NCBI RefSeq assembly: GCF_029504395.1
Contig: NZ_JAQFIF010000012.1
Span: 37,803-101,802 of the forward strand
Length of the DNA stretch: 64,000 nucleotides
Reading direction: 5' to 3'
Source of the DNA: Arthrobacter sp. ES3-54
GTDB taxonomy: Bacteria; Actinomycetota; Actinomycetes; Actinomycetales; Micrococcaceae
The position numbers and the translations under genes are program-made. Each line of letters starts with the position of its first letter. Positions within the stretch are counted from its first letter, which is position 1. Below are positions 26,052-34,364 of the stretch, one piece after another. The notes under the pieces are model-generated. The model was not told the DNA's origin. It saw only the letters and a program-made list of their open reading frames with translations, and did no database searches.

Positions 26052-27347
26052 GTGGGCGACCATGGTGCACATGACGGCGCGACCGAGGCGGACATTGCCC
26101 GCGTGTTCCGGCTCGAATACGGCCGCGCCGTAGCCGTCCTGACGCGGACGTTCGGGAGCATCGATATTGCCGAGGACGCCGTCCAGGATGCTTTTACTGC
26201 GGCCGTCCAGCACTGGCCGTCGGCGGGCATCCCGCCCAGCCCGGCCGGCTGGATCATCACGACGGCGCGGCACCGGGCGATCGACCGGCTGCGGAGGGAG
26301 GCGTCACGCGAGGACAAACATGCGCAGGCGGCCTGGCTGGCGGCGGCGCGGTCCGGGACCGGACCCGCGCCGGCCGCTGAAGAGCAGTTCCTGGCGGAAC
26401 AGTCAGGAGTCGAGGACGTGGACGACGACACTTTGCGGCTGATTTTCACCTGCTGCCACCCTGCCCTGGCCAGGTCCGCCCAGGTGGCGCTCACCCTGCG
26501 GCTGCTGGGCGGATTGACGACGGCGGAGATCGCCCGGGCCTTCCTGGTGCCGGAGGCGACCATGGCACAGCGGCTGGTCCGGGCGAAGGCGAAGATCCGC
26601 GATGCCAAGATCCCGTACCGTGTCCCGCAGGGCGCCGAACTGCCCGAGCGGCTGCAATCGGTGCTGGCGGTCCTCTACCTGATCTTCAACGAGGGCTACA
26701 CAGCGGGCCCCGCGGACAGCCCGGCCCGTGCGGAGCTCTGCACGGAAGCCATCCGGCTGGGCAGGCTGCTGGCGTCCTTGATGCCGGACGAGCCGGAAGC
26801 GGCGGGTCTGCTGGCACTGATGCTGCTCATTGAGTCCCGCCGCGCTGCCCGGTTCGCCCCCGACGGCGGACTCGTACTGCTCGCGGCCCAGGACCGGGGA
26901 CGCTGGGACAGCGCCCAGACCGCCGAAGGCCAGGAGCTGGTGCGCCGGTGCCTGCGCCGGAACCGTCCCGGGCCGTATCAGCTCCAGGCGGCGATCAACG
27001 CCGTCCACAGCGACGCCCCGACCGCCGCGGACACGGATTGGACGCAGATTCTGCAGTTGTATGACCAGCTCCTGGCCGTCGCGCCCGGACCGGTCGTGGC
27101 GCTGAACCGCGCCGTCGCCCTTGCCGAACTGCGCGGGCCGGGTGCCGCGCTGGCCGCGGTAGAGGAACTGCCACTGGAGAACTATTACCTCTTCCACGCC
27201 GTCCGCGCGGACTTCCTCATGCGCCTGCGCCGCTATCCGGAGGCCGCCGAAGGTTACAGGCGGGCCCTGGCGCTGGCAGGAAGCGCCGCGGAGCGCCGGT
27301 TCCTGGAGGACAGGCTCGGCAGCCCGGCGTTCGGCGGAGCCGGTTGA
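26052..27347 (+). CDS. ECF42-type RNA polymerase sigma factor with C-terminal extension
   Basis: This is an extracytoplasmic-function-type sigma factor of 431 residues. Sigma-2 lies at about residues 20-85 (EDAVQDAFTAAVQHWP, then GWIITTARHRAIDRLRR) and sigma-4 at about 130-185 (LTLRLLGGLTTAEIARAFLV, then MAQRLVRAKAKI). A long helical TPR-like C-terminus of about 240 residues follows, ending in ALAGSAAERRFLEDRL. This extension replaces an anti-sigma factor in ECF42 members. No anti-sigma gene is present. I chose the GTG at 26052, preceded by AGGGGG; the longer frame overlaps the DGPF gene. Confidence 0.92.
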   Translation: MGDHGAHDGATEADIARVFRLEYGRAVAVLTRTFGSIDIAEDAVQDAFTAAVQHWPSAGIPPSPAGWIITTARHRAIDRLRREASREDKHAQAAWLAAARSGTGPAPAAEEQFLAEQSGVEDVDDDTLRLIFTCCHPALARSAQVALTLRLLGGLTTAEIARAFLVPEATMAQRLVRAKAKIRDAKIPYRVPQGAELPERLQSVLAVLYLIFNEGYTAGPADSPARAELCTEAIRLGRLLASLMPDEPEAAGLLALMLLIESRRAARFAPDGGLVLLAAQDRGRWDSAQTAEGQELVRRCLRRNRPGPYQLQAAINAVHSDAPTAADTDWTQILQLYDQLLAVAPGPVVALNRAVALAELRGPGAALAAVEELPLENYYLFHAVRADFLMRLRRYPEAAEGYRRALALAGSAAERRFLEDRLGSPAFGGAG

Positions 27348-27365
27348 CGCCGGTTAAAAGGAGTA

Positions 27366-27420
27366 GCGCCGGGCGATTGGAGCAGGACTTGGGGGAACTC
27401 TGCTGTCAATCGCCCGGCGC
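27366..27420. terminator. Long hairpin after the sigma-factor gene
   Basis: There is a 14-bp perfect stem (GCGCCGGGCGATTG with CAATCGCCCGGCGC) extended by an inner 5-bp stem, starting 18 nt past the sigma-factor stop. It may end the operon or form the first element of the structured region. Confidence 0.5.
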
Positions 27421-27446
27421 ACCGTCGGCTCCGGGGAGCCGACTAT

Positions 27447-27459
27447 CATCACTCGCACC
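27447..27459 (+). repeat. 13-nt direct repeat, copy 1
   Basis: CATCACTCGCACC directly follows a hairpin and is followed by TTGAGG. The second copy is at 27673-27685. Confidence 0.7.
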
Positions 27460-27672
27460 TGTTGAGGCACTTTCCAAGGTAGAGGCCGATCATGGGCGCC
27501 CGGCGAGATTTCCCTGTGCGTTAGCTGGCAATCCGACGGCGTCCCCCCGGCGTGCCTGTGCCCGTCGGCAGCCGGTTCCTTAAACGGCAAAGGCACCGGC
27601 GGTCCGCTGCGGGAAAAATGGGAAAATCCGCTGCAAACCACCGGTGCCGGGCAGGCATCCGCATGCCTGCTG

Positions 27673-27685
27673 CATCACTCGCACC
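27673..27685 (+). repeat. 13-nt direct repeat, copy 2
   Basis: CATCACTCGCACC again follows a hairpin (27651-27670) and is followed by ATGAGG. It is exactly the same 13 nt as at 27447-27459. Confidence 0.7.
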
Positions 27686-27785
27686 CTCAATGAGGTAACT
27701 CCTACGTTAGGGACCGAAGTTGTGCGCTGACTGCGGTGAAGGTGTGAGCTGGCTGGGAATCACGTCCGACTGCAATGATGGGGAC

Positions 27786-28619
27786 ATGAGCAACCGAATC
27801 GCATTCCTGGGCTGTGGGTCAATGAACGAGGCAATCCTCGGTGGGCTAATAGACGGCGGCGTCGACCCGGCCGATATCGTCGCTACTGTCCGCCGGGCCG
27901 AGCGCGCGGCCGAGCTGGCGCAGCGCCACCACGGGATCACGGCCATCGCGGGCGAAGAAGAGCCCGACAACAACAAGCAGGCGGCCACCGGCTCCGGCGT
28001 CGTAATCCTTGGCGTCAAACCGGTGGGCATCGCCGATCTGGCCCGGGAAATCAGTGAGTCCCTTTCACCGAACACGATCGTCATCAGCGTCGCGGCCGCC
28101 GTGTCCCTGGCACAGCTGGAGGCGGCGCTGCCGGCCGGCCAGCCCGTCATCCGTACGATGCCGAACACGCCGGCGAAGCTGGGCCGCGGCGTCGTCTCGG
28201 TCTCGCCCGGGACCAACTGCTCCGCCGGGCAGCTCCAGCACGCCAAGGACATCCTCGCAGCCGTCGGCACGGTGGTGGAGATCCCAGAGGACCAGGTGGA
28301 CGCCCTCTCCGCGATCAGCGGCTCGGGCCCGGCCTACGCCTTCTATCTGGCGGAGGCCATGGCGGAGGCCGGGGCGCAGCTGGGCCTGGATCCGGAGCTG
28401 TCCCTGTTGCTGGCCCGCGAGACGGTCGCCGGGGCGGGCTTCATGCTGGCCGAGCCCGGCGCGGATCCATCCACCCTGCGCAAGGCGGTCACCAGCCCAA
28501 ACGGCACCACCGAACGGGCCATTGCCACGTTTGACGAGCGGGGACTGCCGGCCATCATCGCCGACGGCGCCCGGGCGGCCGCTGAGCGCGCAGCAGAAAT
28601 CACCCGGCAGCTCGCCTGA
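27786..28619 (+). CDS. proC: Pyrroline-5-carboxylate reductase
   Basis: ProC reduces pyrroline-5-carboxylate to proline with NAD(P)H, the last step of proline synthesis. The 277-residue protein has the Rossmann start IAFLGCGSMNEAILGGL, the substrate-binding C-terminal signature SAISGSGPAYAFYLAEAM, and the LRKAVTSPNGTTERA segment. The ATG at 27786 follows a GGGG patch; an in-frame GTG at 27720 lies in the structured leader and would add 22 unconserved residues. The long upstream region may regulate this gene. Confidence 0.96.
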   Translation: MSNRIAFLGCGSMNEAILGGLIDGGVDPADIVATVRRAERAAELAQRHHGITAIAGEEEPDNNKQAATGSGVVILGVKPVGIADLAREISESLSPNTIVISVAAAVSLAQLEAALPAGQPVIRTMPNTPAKLGRGVVSVSPGTNCSAGQLQHAKDILAAVGTVVEIPEDQVDALSAISGSGPAYAFYLAEAMAEAGAQLGLDPELSLLLARETVAGAGFMLAEPGADPSTLRKAVTSPNGTTERAIATFDERGLPAIIADGARAAAERAAEITRQLA

Positions 28620-28633
28620 GCCTGCCAAGCGAA

Positions 28634-28679
28634 CACCGGGGCCACCGGCGGCCGCCGGCTGTGGCTCCGGGCCCCGGTG
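28634..28679. terminator. Bidirectional terminator between proC and ktrA
   Basis: An outer 10-bp stem, CACCGGGGCC with GGCCCCGGTG, encloses a second GC palindrome. It lies in the 75-bp convergent gap. Confidence 0.6.
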
Positions 28680-28694
28680 GGCGCCAGTTGTGGC

Positions 28695-29381
28695 TTAGGG
28701 GCGGGCAGCGAACCGTTCGAGCAGGTCCACGTGGCCCGAAACAATGAGCATGTCCCGCGAGGAAACCTTGGTTTCCGGCCGCGCGTACGTGAAGTCCTCG
28801 CCCGGGGACTTCACGCCCACAATCGTGACGCCGTACTTGGAACGGACCTTGGACTCATCGAGGGTGAAACCCACGGTCTCGCGCGGCGGGTACATCTTGA
28901 CGATCGCGAAGTCATCGTCAAACTCGATGAAGTCCAGCATGCGCCCGGAGACCAGGTGCGCGGCGCGGACGCCGGCATCAGCCTCCGGGTAGATGACGTG
29001 GTTGGCGCCGATCCGGGTCAGGATCTTGCCGTGCGAGGGCGTGATGGCCTTGACCCACAGGTGTTCGATCCCGAGGTCCACGAGGTTCACGGTGATCAGC
29101 ACCGAGGATTCGATCGAGGTGCCCACGCCCACGACGGCGGAACTGAATTCCTGGGCGCCGAGCTGGCGGAGGGCGTCGATGTTCGTGGCGTCGGCTTCGA
29201 CGACGTGCGTCAGGACGCTCGCCCACTTCTGGACAAGGGTGCGGTCGCGCTCAATGGCCAGGACCTCCCGGCCCTGCTTAACCAGCTGCTCTGCGGTGGA
29301 TGCGCCAAAACGGCCCAGCCCGATCACCAACACGGGGGCGTTGTGGGCGGGGCGGTTGACGGCGCCTGAGGAACTAGCCAA
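28695..29381 (-). CDS. Potassium uptake regulator, KtrA/TrkA family (RCK domain)
   Basis: This is the cytoplasmic gating ring of a Ktr potassium transporter. The 228-residue protein has an RCK_N Rossmann domain (VLVIGLGRFGASTAEQL, then ADATNIDALRQLG) that binds nucleotides such as ATP/ADP or NAD, and a C-terminal RCK_C (TrkA-C) domain. The TTG at 29381 is the best start: it overlaps the last codons of ktrB by 8 bp, and the protein begins just before the Rossmann strand. It is cotranscribed with ktrB. Confidence 0.93.
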   Translation of the reverse strand: MASSSGAVNRPAHNAPVLVIGLGRFGASTAEQLVKQGREVLAIERDRTLVQKWASVLTHVVEADATNIDALRQLGAQEFSSAVVGVGTSIESSVLITVNLVDLGIEHLWVKAITPSHGKILTRIGANHVIYPEADAGVRAAHLVSGRMLDFIEFDDDFAIVKMYPPRETVGFTLDESKVRSKYGVTIVGVKSPGEDFTYARPETKVSSRDMLIVSGHVDLLERFAARP

Positions 29382-30804
29382 TGATCGGTCTCTCTTCCGG
29401 GTAGTGGTACAGCTGGCTGCGCTGGCGCAGGGCCAGGCCGGCGGCAAGGGTGACCGTCCCGACGCGCCCGGCGAACATGAGCAAGGCGAGGACGTAAACC
29501 CCCGACGGCGGCAACTCTGCACTGAGGTTGGTGCTTAGGCCCACCGTGGCGAAGGCGGAAATGGTTTCAAACAGGACCCGGTCCAGGGACGCATGGCTGA
29601 TGTGCAGGAGCAGCAGGGCCGAGACCGAGACGAGGGTGGCGCCGGCGACGATCACCGAAATGGCCACACGCATGGTGCCCTCGGGGATGGTGCGGCCATA
29701 GATCTTCACGTCTGCGTCGCCGCGGGCCTCGGCGGCGATCGCCAGGAACATCACGGCGATGGTGGTGACCTTGATGCCGCCGGCCGTGGATGCGGAGCCG
29801 CCGCCGGCGAACATGAGGGCATCGGAGAGCAACATGGTGGTCGACTCCATGTGGTTCTGGTCCACAAGGTTGAACCCGCCCGAACGCAGCATGACGGAGG
29901 CAAACAGCGCATGCGTGACCTTGTCGCCGAGGTCCATGTCCCCGATGGTGCGCAGGTTGTCCCACTCCAGGAAGCCCCAGAGGACCGTCCCGGCGGCGAG
30001 GAGGATGAAGGACACCTGGATGGTCAGCTTGGTGTGAAGGTTCCATTTCTTCCACCGCAGCCCGTTCTGGTGCAGCACCATGACCACGGGGAAGCCCAGG
30101 CTGCCCAGGAACACCCCGAGCATGAGCGGGACGAGGATCCAGAGATCGGTTTCGTACGGGACGATTCCGTCCGAATGCGGCGTGAAGCCGGCGTTGTTGA
30201 AGGACGAAATGGCGTAGAAGATGCCGTGCCAAAGGGACTGCGGGAAGCTCTCCCCGAGGATCAGGAAGCGGGGGATGAGGGCCAGCGCCAAAGCGGCCTC
30301 GATCACCACGGAGGTCACGATCACGATCCGCAGCAGCGTACCGACTTCGCCCAGCCGGCCGGCATTCATGGCCTCCTGGGCGATTAGCTTGCCGCGGACC
30401 CCGAGTCTCTTGCTGACCATGAGCGCCAGCAGCGACGCGAGGGTCAAGGTGCCCAAGCCGCCCACGAAAATGCCGACCAGGATCACGAGCTGGCCGAAGA
30501 AGGACCAGTGCACAGCCGTGGAGACCACGGTCAGGCCCGTGACGCAGACAGCGGACGCCGCGGTGAAGAACGCCTGATGCAGTGGTGTGACCTGTCCCGT
30601 CGCGGAAGCCAAGGGCAGCGAGAGCAAAGCGGTGAAGACCAGGATCACGACGCCGAAGGCCGAGAGCGCCAGGCGGGCCGGCGAGCTGTTTGCGATACCG
30701 TCAATGAAGTCGCGCAGGCGTGTGAAGATCCACAGGCCTTCCCGCTCCGGCATACCTGGCTGCCAGCTGGCGGGGCTCTTGGACCTCGACTGGCTTTGCG
30801 TCAT
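29374..30804 (-). CDS. ktrB: Ktr potassium/sodium transporter membrane subunit
   Basis: This is the K+-conducting subunit of a KtrAB system, 476 residues with four M1-P-M2 repeats (for example PLHQAFFTAASAVCVTGLTVVS and ISSFNNAGFTPHSDG). These pore loops with their conserved glycines are the filter of the Trk/Ktr/HKT superfamily. The ATG at 30804 is supported by a GAGGAAA ribosome site; the much longer frame upstream is antisense to the deacetylase gene. It forms an operon with the downstream RCK regulator and is divergent from the AcuC-like gene. Confidence 0.95.
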   Translation of the reverse strand: MTQSQSRSKSPASWQPGMPEREGLWIFTRLRDFIDGIANSSPARLALSAFGVVILVFTALLSLPLASATGQVTPLHQAFFTAASAVCVTGLTVVSTAVHWSFFGQLVILVGIFVGGLGTLTLASLLALMVSKRLGVRGKLIAQEAMNAGRLGEVGTLLRIVIVTSVVIEAALALALIPRFLILGESFPQSLWHGIFYAISSFNNAGFTPHSDGIVPYETDLWILVPLMLGVFLGSLGFPVVMVLHQNGLRWKKWNLHTKLTIQVSFILLAAGTVLWGFLEWDNLRTIGDMDLGDKVTHALFASVMLRSGGFNLVDQNHMESTTMLLSDALMFAGGGSASTAGGIKVTTIAVMFLAIAAEARGDADVKIYGRTIPEGTMRVAISVIVAGATLVSVSALLLLHISHASLDRVLFETISAFATVGLSTNLSAELPPSGVYVLALLMFAGRVGTVTLAAGLALRQRSQLYHYPEERPIIG

Positions 30805-30908
30805 GTTTTTCCTCGGTTGAAACTGCTTCCCCAAGTAGTAAACCACTAAAGTCCGGTAATGACCGGGGGAGCACCCCTGCACGCGCGGGAAGCCGGGGGC
30901 TGCTCGGG

Positions 30909-30914
30909 TAGCCT
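30909..30914 (+). promoter_or_regulatory. -10 box of the AcuC-like gene (leaderless)
   Basis: TAGCCT ends 7 nt before the ATG at 30922. Confidence 0.4.
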
Positions 30915-30921
30915 GTGATTG

Positions 30922-32145
30922 ATGACATTCCTGCCCGGACTCGCTCAGACCGCGCTGCCAACGACGGTGGTGTGGGCTCCTGCCATGACCGCCTACAACT
31001 TTGGCCACTCCCACCCGATGGCGCCGGAGCGCATGGAGCTCACGGCGAAGCTGGCCGCCAGCCTGGGGCTGCTGGATCTGGACCACGTCACGGTGGCGGC
31101 ACCGGACGTCGCCGCCGACGCGGAGCTGTGCGCGGTCCACAGTCCTGAGTTCGTGGCCGCCGTGCGGCGTGTGAGCGAAAACCCGGACACCCCCGACCAC
31201 GCCCGGGGCCTCGGAACCGAGGACGACCCCGCCTTTGCCGGCATGCACGAAGCCAGCGCCCGGCTTGCCGGCGGCTCCCTGCTCGCGGCCGCAGCCGTCC
31301 TTGACGGCAGCGCGGTGCGGGCCGTGAACTTCGGCGGCGGGATGCACCACGCTTCCCGGGACCGCGCGAGCGGTTTTTGCATCTACAACGATGCCGCCCT
31401 CGCGGTCCAGCGGCTGCTCGATGGCGGCGTCCAGCGCGTGGCCTACGTCGACGTCGACGCTCACCACGGCGACGGCACGCAGAGCATCTTCTGGGACGAT
31501 CCGCGCGTGCTGACTATTTCGCTGCACGAATCCGGGCTGACCCTCTTTCCGGGCACCGGCTTCGCGAACGAGATCGGCGGCCCCAACGCGCAAGGCAGTG
31601 CCGCGAACGTCGCCCTCCCGGCCGGCACCGCGGACGCCGGGTGGCTGAGGGCCTTCCACGCCGTCGTGCCCCAGCTCATTGGAGCGTTCGAGCCGGAAGT
31701 CATCGTCAGCCAGCACGGCTGCGACTCGCATCGGCTTGACCCGCTCGCCCATCTGAACATCAGCGTGGATGGCCAGCGCGAGGCCGCCACGGCCATCGCC
31801 AACCTCGCCGCGCGCTACTGCGAGAACCGGTGGATTTCCACAGGGGGCGGCGGTTACAACGTCGTCAGCGTCGTGCCGCGTTCCTGGAGCCACCTGATCG
31901 CCATCGCCGCCGGCCGGCCGGTACCGCTGCGCACCCCGGTTCCGGAGGACTGGCGACGCTACGTCAAAGACAAGTACGGGGCCAAGTTCGGTGTAGAGCC
32001 CCCCGAAGCGATGGGCGACGACGTCGACCTCTGGTGGCGGTCCTGGGAAGTGGGTTTCGACCCCAACGACGAAGTGGACCGCAGCATCATGGCCACCCGC
32101 AAGGAAGTGTTTCCCCTGCACGGACTGGACCCCTGGTTCGACTAG
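30922..32145 (+). CDS. AcuC-like histone deacetylase-family protein
   Basis: This is an arginase/deacetylase-fold amidohydrolase of 407 residues. It has the histidine pair in GGMHHA, the zinc site D-V-D-A-H-H-G-D-G-T, and later D/Y residues in HGCDSHRLDP and GGGGYN. AcuC removes acetyl groups from proteins such as acetyl-CoA synthetase in Bacillus; here the substrate is inferred. The ATG at 30922 has TAGCCT 7 nt upstream, so the message is probably leaderless. It is divergent from ktrB with a 117-bp gap. Confidence 0.92.
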   Translation: MTFLPGLAQTALPTTVVWAPAMTAYNFGHSHPMAPERMELTAKLAASLGLLDLDHVTVAAPDVAADAELCAVHSPEFVAAVRRVSENPDTPDHARGLGTEDDPAFAGMHEASARLAGGSLLAAAAVLDGSAVRAVNFGGGMHHASRDRASGFCIYNDAALAVQRLLDGGVQRVAYVDVDAHHGDGTQSIFWDDPRVLTISLHESGLTLFPGTGFANEIGGPNAQGSAANVALPAGTADAGWLRAFHAVVPQLIGAFEPEVIVSQHGCDSHRLDPLAHLNISVDGQREAATAIANLAARYCENRWISTGGGGYNVVSVVPRSWSHLIAIAAGRPVPLRTPVPEDWRRYVKDKYGAKFGVEPPEAMGDDVDLWWRSWEVGFDPNDEVDRSIMATRKEVFPLHGLDPWFD

Positions 32146-32226
32146 GTCCGGGCCCGGGTTAAGGCCCGGCGCCAAGGCAGCAATTGGTGGATGCCATCTG
32201 GCGTATATGTCGCTAGTGTGGAGGGC

Positions 32227-32775
32227 ATGGTGACAGACGACGTATTTGCCGTCATTGCTGAGGCAACCAGGCGTGACATTCTGGTAGCACTCCGCAAGGG
32301 GGACAAAGCAGTGGGGGAACTGGTCCAGGAGCTTGAAGCAAGCCAGCCCACCATTTCCAAGCATCTCAAAGTCCTCCGCGAAGCGGACCTGGTGAGCATG
32401 CGCGCCCAGGGCCAGAAGCGGTACTACACGCTCAACCCCAAACCGCTCGCCGGGATCGCCAACTGGCTGCAGGCGTTCGACGTCGGCCCCGCCGCCACAG
32501 CGGACGCGGCCGCAGCCCGCCACCCCGAATCCAGTCCTGCCGCCGTCCCGGACGGCTTGGCCGCGGCGGCCTTCCCGCAGCCAGTCGCCGCGCAGCCCGC
32601 CGCAGCACTGGCGGCCCGCCCTGCCGGCAGCCCGCTGAGCCCCGCCGTCGTCATCCCGGTGGGAACGGCAGGGGAGGACAGGATGCCCCAGCAGATCGGG
32701 CGGACCGTGGGCCGTGCGGCCACCAAAGCCGCCGATCTCCTGGCCAACCTGCCCAAGTTCGGCCGCAAGAAGTAG
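32227..32775 (+). CDS. ArsR-family winged-helix regulator with long Ala/Pro tail
   Basis: This is a DNA-binding protein of 182 residues. The winged helix is residues 1-85 (AEATRRDILVALRKGDKAVGEL, ASQPTISKHLKVLREADLV). It has no Cys metal site. From about residue 90 to 145 it is an Ala/Pro linker, and it ends in a Lys/Arg-rich amphipathic tail (KAADLLANLPKFGRKK). The ATG at 32227 is preferred because TAGTGT lies 7 nt upstream (leaderless); GTG at 32230 is the next choice. The target genes are unknown; gdhA follows on the same strand. Confidence 0.87.
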   Translation: MVTDDVFAVIAEATRRDILVALRKGDKAVGELVQELEASQPTISKHLKVLREADLVSMRAQGQKRYYTLNPKPLAGIANWLQAFDVGPAATADAAAARHPESSPAAVPDGLAAAAFPQPVAAQPAAALAARPAGSPLSPAVVIPVGTAGEDRMPQQIGRTVGRAATKAADLLANLPKFGRKK

Positions 32776-32886
32776 CCCGGGCCGTTTGTGTCCTTCGCCA
32801 CCCCGTTTTTGTCACAGGGGGCGCCCTTAGGTCCTCGAATAGAAGTCCTTTCCGACCCAGTGCAACCATGGAAAGGCTGGATTGTT

Positions 32887-32905
32887 GCGCCCCGCTGAGG
32901 GGCGC
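32887..32905 (+). promoter_or_regulatory. Hairpin in the gdhA leader
   Basis: GCGCCCC-GCTGA-GGGGCGC forms a 7-bp perfect stem ending 19 nt before the gdhA ATG, close to the AGGGAG ribosome site. It could protect the mRNA or affect initiation; there is no match to a known element. Confidence 0.4.
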
Positions 32906-32924
32906 TGAGGTTTAGGGAGTTGCA

Positions 32925-34262
32925 ATGGACGCACGGCTTGAAGCCATCCGGGACACGGTGCTGGCACGGAATCCCGGCGAAAGGGAGTTCCACCAGGCAG
33001 TCATCGAGGTCTTCGAAAGCCTCGGACCGGTGCACGACCGCCACCCGGAGTTCCTTGAAGGTGCCGTCCTCGAGCGGCTCTGCGAGCCCGAACGGCAGAT
33101 CATCTTCCGCGTGCCGTGGACGGACGACGCCGGCAGCTTCCAGATCAACCGCGGCTTCCGGGTGGAGTTCAATTCAGCACTGGGCCCCTATAAGGGTGGC
33201 CTGCGATTCCACCCCTCAGTAAACCTTGGAATCATTAAGTTCCTCGGCTTCGAGCAGATCTTCAAGAATGCCCTGACCGGCATGCCGATCGGCGGCGGCA
33301 AGGGCGGCTCCGATTTCGACCCCCGCGGACGCTCGGACGCCGAAATCATGCGCTTCTGCCAGTCCTTCATGACAGAGCTGTACCGCCACATCGGCGAGTA
33401 CACCGACGTCCCTGCCGGGGATATCGGCGTCGGCGGCCGCGAAATCGGCTACCTCTTCGGACAGTACAAGCGGATCACCAACCGCTACGAATCCGGTGTC
33501 CTCACAGGCAAAGGCATCTCCTGGGGCGGTTCGCTGGTGCGGCCCGAAGCTACGGGCTACGGCACCGTGATCTTTGCCGAGGAAATGCTTAAGACCCGAG
33601 GCCAGTCTTTCGACGGCCAGCGGGTGGTGGTCTCCGGCTCCGGCAATGTCGCCATCAACGCGATCGCCAAGGCCCAAGCGCTCGGCGCCACCGTTGTGGC
33701 CTGCTCCGATTCCTCCGGTTACATCGTGGACGAGGCCGGGATCGACGTCGCGCTGCTGCGCCAGATCAAGGAGGTCGAACGCGGACGGCTCAAGGACTAC
33801 GAAGCCCGACGCTCCGCCGTCTCCTACGTGGAGGGCGGCTCTGTCTGGGACGTCGACGCGACGGTCGCGCTGCCGTGCGCCACGCAGAACGAGCTCGGCG
33901 GCGACGCCGCTGCCCGGCTGGTCCGCAACGGATTGCTGGCGGTGGGGGAGGGGGCCAATATGCCCTCGACGCGTGACGCCGTCGCGGTCTTCCAGGAAGC
34001 CGGCATTCTGTTCGGGCCGGGCAAGGCCGCCAATGCGGGCGGCGTGACGACTTCCGCGCTGGAAATGCAGCAGAACGCCAGCCGCGACTCCTGGTCCTTC
34101 GCGCACACCGAGGAACGGCTCACGGAGATCATGGTAGGGATCCACGCCCGCTGCGCGGCCACCGCGGACGAGTACGGGGACCCGGGGAACTACGTGCTGG
34201 GCGCGAACATCGGCGGCTTCGTGAAGGTGGCCGACGCGATGCTCGCCCAAGGCCTCATCTAA
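32925..34262 (+). CDS. gdhA: NADP-specific glutamate dehydrogenase
   Basis: GdhA aminates 2-oxoglutarate to glutamate, linking ammonium assimilation to the TCA cycle. The 445-residue length is typical of the hexameric NADP enzyme. It has the active-site region LGPYKGGLRFHPSVN, the catalytic-lysine loop MPIGGGKGGSDFDPRG, and the coenzyme domain VVVSGSGNVAINAI. Start ATG with AGGGAG upstream. It ends at a strong hairpin shared with the convergent lactate dehydrogenase gene. Confidence 0.97.
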   Translation: MDARLEAIRDTVLARNPGEREFHQAVIEVFESLGPVHDRHPEFLEGAVLERLCEPERQIIFRVPWTDDAGSFQINRGFRVEFNSALGPYKGGLRFHPSVNLGIIKFLGFEQIFKNALTGMPIGGGKGGSDFDPRGRSDAEIMRFCQSFMTELYRHIGEYTDVPAGDIGVGGREIGYLFGQYKRITNRYESGVLTGKGISWGGSLVRPEATGYGTVIFAEEMLKTRGQSFDGQRVVVSGSGNVAINAIAKAQALGATVVACSDSSGYIVDEAGIDVALLRQIKEVERGRLKDYEARRSAVSYVEGGSVWDVDATVALPCATQNELGGDAAARLVRNGLLAVGEGANMPSTRDAVAVFQEAGILFGPGKAANAGGVTTSALEMQQNASRDSWSFAHTEERLTEIMVGIHARCAATADEYGDPGNYVLGANIGGFVKVADAMLAQGLI

Positions 34263-34300
34263 GTCTGATCTTCCGGTTGCCCGTGTGCCGGGGCAACGAT

Positions 34301-34332
34301 GGCGGCAGTGTTCTTCGACAGACACTGCCGCC
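34301..34332. terminator. Bidirectional hairpin between gdhA and the lactate dehydrogenase gene
   Basis: There is a perfect 11-bp stem, GGCGGCAGTGT with ACACTGCCGCC, and a 10-nt loop. The core is identical to the palindrome at 35808-35838 on the other side of the dehydrogenase gene. Confidence 0.7.
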
Positions 34333-34364
34333 ACCGTCATTTCCGCAGGGATATGTCGGGCGGA

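Larger units (their letters stand above)
27348..27785. other. 438-bp non-coding region rich in stem-loops; candidate structured RNA
   Basis: No convincing gene is present. I see at least five pairings: a 14-bp perfect stem at 27366-27379 with 27407-27420, enclosing a further AGCAG/CTGCT stem; GTCGGCTC-CGGG-GAGCCGAC (27424-27443); CCGACGG with CCGTCGG (27533-27568); a 12-nt stem with one mismatch between GGCACCGG and CCGGTGCC arms (about 27592-27650); and GCAGGCAT-CCGC-ATGCCTGC (27651-27670). The 13-nt sequence CATCACTCGCACC occurs exactly twice, after the second and last hairpins. I could not match it to a riboswitch or known small RNA. Confidence 0.6.

Noticed and set aside
27481..27600. Resemblance to a SAM-IV or 6C-type RNA in the gap before proC
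   Set aside because: A GGCAATCC stretch and a run of six C recall these motifs, but the conserved cores do not align, so no riboswitch is claimed.
29374..32523. 1049-codon frame extending ktrB upstream
   Set aside because: The extension is antisense to the AcuC-like gene; the ATG at 30804 with GAGGAAA is the real start.
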